From: Parerythrobacter lutipelagi
Lineage (GTDB): Bacteria; Pseudomonadota; Alphaproteobacteria; Sphingomonadales; Sphingomonadaceae
DNA: 64,000 nucleotides
Reading direction: 5' to 3'
NCBI RefSeq assembly: GCF_005434975.1
Contig: NZ_SKCJ01000001.1
Coordinates: 1,436,001-1,500,000 of the forward strand
The notes below the pieces were generated by a model. The model was not told the DNA's origin and searched no databases. It saw nothing but the letters and a program-made list of their open reading frames with translations. Positions 61,180-64,000 of the stretch are shown here, one piece after another; positions within the stretch are counted from its first letter, which is position 1, and each line of letters opens with the position of its first letter. The position numbers and the translations under genes were made by a program.

Positions 61180-61809
61180 GTGAGCGAAGAGGAACTGGAC
61201 CAGGAACGCCACAAGGTGGTGCGCGCCGCCATGGACGCGATGGAACGCCGCGGCGAAGAACTCACCCGTTCGAAGCTTGTCGCCGAACTGGGCATCGCAC
61301 GGGTCCGCCTCGACACGCTGTTCCCCGACGACAACGCGCTCTTCGATGCGGTGGTCGCAGAATGGTTCGCACCCAAGCTGGCCGTGATGGACGAGGTCAT
61401 GGCGAGCGATTTGCCCGTCCGCCGCAAGGTGTACGAATTTTTCGCCCGGCGCTTTATCCTGCTGCGGGACAATTTCCGCGCGGACCCCGCAGCGTTCCGG
61501 CTTTATATCGAGATGGGCGAACAGCATTTCGAGCGCGCGCGCAGCTTTATCGATCTGGCCGATCACTATCTGTGTGAACTGATCGCCGAGGCGCAGGTGG
61601 AGGGGTATTTCCCCGATCTGGCGATCAATGATGCGCTGTCGCTGATCAACCAGATCGTGAACTGCTATATCCAGCCCTATCACATCGCCATGCTGGAAGA
61701 CCGGCTGAGCGAAGACAAGCTCGCGCGGATTATCGATACGCTATTCGAAGGCCTGTCCGGCACCGACCGGGGGGCCAAGGGCGTATCCGGGCTGCGGGCC
61801 GCGAGTTAG
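61180..61809 (+). CDS. TetR-family transcriptional regulator
   Basis: This 209-residue protein has a TetR-type helix-turn-helix near its start (RSKLVAELGIARVRLDTLFPDDNALFDAVV), although the recognition helix is unusual. A long all-helical ligand-binding domain follows, carrying FFARRFILLRDNFRADPAAFRLYIEMGEQ. The ligand is unknown; neighbours suggest a lipid or acyl-CoA. The start is a GTG at 61180 with GAGGG about ten bases ahead. A 20-bp palindrome lies upstream. Its stop overlaps the stop of the convergent nucleotidase gene. Confidence 0.85.
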   Translation: MSEEELDQERHKVVRAAMDAMERRGEELTRSKLVAELGIARVRLDTLFPDDNALFDAVVAEWFAPKLAVMDEVMASDLPVRRKVYEFFARRFILLRDNFRADPAAFRLYIEMGEQHFERARSFIDLADHYLCELIAEAQVEGYFPDLAINDALSLINQIVNCYIQPYHIAMLEDRLSEDKLARIIDTLFEGLSGTDRGAKGVSGLRAAS

Positions 61810-63548
61810 TCGGTCAATTCCGTAACCCGGCCCGTTGCCGGTAATTGCCGCACGTCCACGGCGCGCAAATATTCTTCCATCGCGTCGAGATCGATTGCGC
61901 CGACTGTCACATCGGTGCCCTGCTCGAACACCGTGAAACTGTCGCCTCCCGCAGCGAGGAAACTGTTCATCGTCACGCGGTAGGTCCGGGCGGGATCGAT
62001 CGGCTCTGCGTCCAGCGCCGCGGATACCAGCCGCTGCCCGGCGGGGCGGCGCAGATCATAGGTCATTGCAAACCCTTCGGACGGGCTGAATGTCTGGACG
62101 AAGCCTTCATCGTCGAACTGCTGTTCGAGCAAAGCGAGCAATTGTGCGCCGGTGAAAGTCTTCGTCACCAGCGTGTTGCCGAACGGCTGGACCGCGTAGA
62201 TGTCGCCGTAACTGATCGCGCCGTCGGCATCCGGGATCAGTGCAGTGCGCACGCCCGAATTGTTCATGAAAGCGATCTGCGCCCCGGCATCGCGCGTGCC
62301 GAACAATTGCGCATCGGCGATCAGATTGCCGAGCGGGGTTTCCTCGGTCGCCGGGCCGGGATCGGGTGCCGGGCCGGAAATCCGGCCGACCGGACGTTCC
62401 GCCGCTTCGCGCGATGCATCGGCATAGCGTGCAACATAGGCCGCGACTTCGCGGTCGGCCCGCCAGAAGATCGGGGTAGGTTCGCCCGGCATGGCTGCCG
62501 GGTTCACGCTCTGAACGACGATGTTGTCGGCTGCGATTACGCGCGCATCACCAGCGGCGGGATCGACTTCGAGCAGGATGTCGGTCAGCATCGAGCCACC
62601 ATATCCTGCGCTCGTCACCCAGAAACGGCGCTCGGGATCGATATCGGTGAAATCACACACATAGGCGCGGTGGGTGTGACCTGAGATTACGAGATCGACC
62701 CGCGGATCGACCTGCTTGAGAATTTCGATCAGCGGGCCCGATACGCCGCCGCAACTTTTATCGTTGTAGCCGACTTCGGTGTAGAGGCCTTGGTGGATCG
62801 AGACCACGATGGCGTCCGCGCCCTGGCTCGCCAGTTCTTCCACCGCCTGATTGATGGTCGCCGCCTCGTCTTCAAAACTGAGGCCCGCAACACCGCTCGG
62901 TGTCACCAGCGTGGGCGTTTCCTTCAGCGTCAGCCCGATCACGCCGACCGAAACCCGGGCGGCACCTTCGCCGAATGTGCGCAGGCCATAGGCCGGGAAC
63001 AGTGTTTCGCCATCGGGCTGGATCACATTGGCGGCGAGGAAGGCGAAGTCTGCGCCGGTGTATTGTTCGACCGCGCAGGGCGTGCGCAGGGTGTTCTGTT
63101 CGCAGCCGCCGTTCTGGATGCGCTTGAGTTCTTTCCACCCGCGGTCGAATTCGTGATTGCCCACCGCGTTGAAATCGAGCCCGATCCGGTTCATCGCGCC
63201 GATCGCCGGTTCGTCAAGGAAGATCGAGGAGATCAGCGGGCTGCCGCCGATCAGATCGCCTGCCGCGATGACCAGCGAATGCTCGTTCTTCGCGCGGGTT
63301 TCAGCGACCGCGCTGGCCAGATAGGCCGCGCCTGCGGCGTATACTTCGCGCTCGGTCCCGTCGTTCTCGACCAGGCGGATCCGGCGTGCGATCGGCTGGA
63401 GATTGCCGTGAAAATCGTTGAGCCCCACGATCCGCACCGGCACCGGCTGTGCGGCTTGCTGCGGCTGTGCGGCCTGCTGTGGCTGGGGGACAGTGGCACA
63501 GGCGGCAAGCGCGAGCGTGGCGGAGGCGGTCAGGATACGGCGGATCAT
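61806..63548 (-). CDS. Bifunctional metallophosphatase/5'-nucleotidase lipoprotein
   Basis: This 580-residue enzyme hydrolyses nucleotides outside the cytoplasm to salvage nucleosides and phosphate. It has a lipoprotein leader with Cys17 (LALAAC). The calcineurin-like metal motifs are all present: GLNDFHGNLQ, AAGDLIGGSP, GNHEFDRGW and SGHTHRAY. A C-terminal 5'-nucleotidase domain with FMNNSGVRTALI and FGNTLVTKTFTG binds the base. The first mature residues are a short Pro-Gln-Ala repeat (PQPQQAAQPQQAAQP), a flexible tether. It lies 43 bases after the truncated flavoprotein gene on the same strand. Confidence 0.94.
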   Translation of the reverse strand: MIRRILTASATLALAACATVPQPQQAAQPQQAAQPVPVRIVGLNDFHGNLQPIARRIRLVENDGTEREVYAAGAAYLASAVAETRAKNEHSLVIAAGDLIGGSPLISSIFLDEPAIGAMNRIGLDFNAVGNHEFDRGWKELKRIQNGGCEQNTLRTPCAVEQYTGADFAFLAANVIQPDGETLFPAYGLRTFGEGAARVSVGVIGLTLKETPTLVTPSGVAGLSFEDEAATINQAVEELASQGADAIVVSIHQGLYTEVGYNDKSCGGVSGPLIEILKQVDPRVDLVISGHTHRAYVCDFTDIDPERRFWVTSAGYGGSMLTDILLEVDPAAGDARVIAADNIVVQSVNPAAMPGEPTPIFWRADREVAAYVARYADASREAAERPVGRISGPAPDPGPATEETPLGNLIADAQLFGTRDAGAQIAFMNNSGVRTALIPDADGAISYGDIYAVQPFGNTLVTKTFTGAQLLALLEQQFDDEGFVQTFSPSEGFAMTYDLRRPAGQRLVSAALDAEPIDPARTYRVTMNSFLAAGGDSFTVFEQGTDVTVGAIDLDAMEEYLRAVDVRQLPATGRVTELTD

Positions 63549-63591
63549 GGTGCATTCGATGCGCTGCGAATGCGGCAATGTAAAGACAGCG

Positions 63592-64000
63592 CTATAGCGC
63601 CTGTGCGCAAGCATGGCCGCTCGCCCATGCCCATTGGAAATTGTACCCGCCGAGCCAGCCGGTCACATCGACGGCTTCGCCGATCACGTAGAGGCCGGGG
63701 GATTTTTTCGCTTCCATCGTTTGTGAAGACAATTCGGCGGTGCTGATGCCGCCGGCCGTGACCTCCGCCTTGGCATATCCCTCGCTGCCGTTGGGCCGGA
63801 AAGTCCATTGGCGCAGCCGTTCTTCGGCCTCGCGCAATGCCTTGTCGGAGAGATTGCCCAGATCGCCATCCAGCCCGAGCCGGTCGCACAGCGTGTCTGC
63901 CAGCCGCTGCGGCAGGTCTTCACGCAGCAACGAGCGTACTTGCCCGCGCGGGCTGGTGCGCTTCGCTTCAAGCAGCCAGTCACGCGGCCGTCCGGGCAGA
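63592..64000 (-). CDS. HI0933/BaiN-type NAD(P)/FAD-dependent oxidoreductase, 5' end outside the window
   Basis: The last 135 or so residues of a flavoprotein run off the right edge. The visible C-terminus contains RQWTFRPNGSEGYAKAEVTAGGIS and GLYVIGEAVDVTGWLGGYNFQWAWASG, the classic ending of the HI0933/BaiN (YhiN) family. The frame stays open through the edge (…RPRDWLLEAKRTSPRGQVRSLL), so the gene continues upstream. Family members include NAD(P)H-dependent flavoproteins; the role of this one is unknown. Confidence 0.9.
   Translation of the reverse strand, partial: LPGRPRDWLLEAKRTSPRGQVRSLLREDLPQRLADTLCDRLGLDGDLGNLSDKALREAEERLRQWTFRPNGSEGYAKAEVTAGGISTAELSSQTMEAKKSPGLYVIGEAVDVTGWLGGYNFQWAWASGHACAQAL

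Noticed and set aside
1-64000. tRNA genes, CRISPR arrays, insertion sequences or prophage genes
   Set aside because: I found no cloverleaf ending in a T-arm motif, no regularly spaced repeats and no transposase or phage structural gene while reading both strands by eye; a dedicated search could still find a short one.

Overview
The window reads as ordinary, densely packed chromosome of a GC-rich alphaproteobacterium, most likely Sphingomonadales close to Erythrobacteraceae. That placement is an inference from gene content: a TonB-dependent receptor, MidA, LolA and FtsK of alphaproteobacterial type, a long-form RibA, a PabB-PabC fusion, an HWE-type histidine kinase, many exported peptidases and many acyl-CoA enzymes. 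I saw no rRNA, tRNA, CRISPR array, insertion sequence, phage module or attachment site.

Layout. 0.1-5.3 kb: M13 metallopeptidase, uppP, a small membrane protein, phhA and a divergent ppk2. 5.3-10.5 kb (minus strand): an acyl-CoA dehydrogenase, CoA-transferase, thiolase and hotdog-dehydratase operon behind two small acidic lipoproteins. 10.7-14.7 kb (plus): recQ, an SPFH membrane protein paired with a ribbon-helix-helix protein, and a beta-helix protein. 14.7-22 kb (minus): Sel1-repeat protein, GNAT enzyme, ribA, xthA, a candidate small RNA, lolA, rpmG and the coupled operon pabBC-rluA-arfB. 22-27 kb: a HerA-like ATPase converging on a two-component system that is preceded by a six-EF-hand protein. 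27-34 kb: VOC protein, aminopeptidase P and a protein with three TonB_C-like modules, divergent from an S9 peptidase, thioesterase and flavin oxidoreductase operon. 34-38 kb: ald, then a phosphate porin and pstS, each behind a good Pho box. 38.2-39.1 kb: a small AT-rich islet. 39-50 kb (mostly minus): ftsK, a thiamine-phosphate-synthase-like gene, yggS, a TonB-dependent receptor, glnD and an AMP-forming ligase. 50-55.9 kb: lgt-midA converging on a quaternary-amine ABC transporter and an HWE kinase. 56-61.8 kb (plus): leucine catabolism (liuA and liuB with an unexpected methyltransferase-like gene between them), two lipid-type enzymes and a TetR regulator. 61.8-64 kb (minus): a 5'-nucleotidase lipoprotein and a truncated flavoprotein.

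How the genes work together. Many neighbours are translationally coupled through ATGA, GTGA, TTGA or TAATG overlaps. Three convergent pairs share a four-base overlap of their stop codons, which leaves no room for a terminator between them. The clearest regulatory signals are the two Pho boxes, a candidate promoter-RNA-terminator unit at about 17.93-18.09 kb, an AT-rich inverted repeat ahead of the SPFH and RHH genes, palindromes ahead of the TonB receptor, and a 20-bp palindrome ahead of the TetR gene. The best candidates for something new are the small RNA, the SPFH-RHH unit, the triple Cys-Cys TonB_C-like protein and the EF-hand two-component unit.
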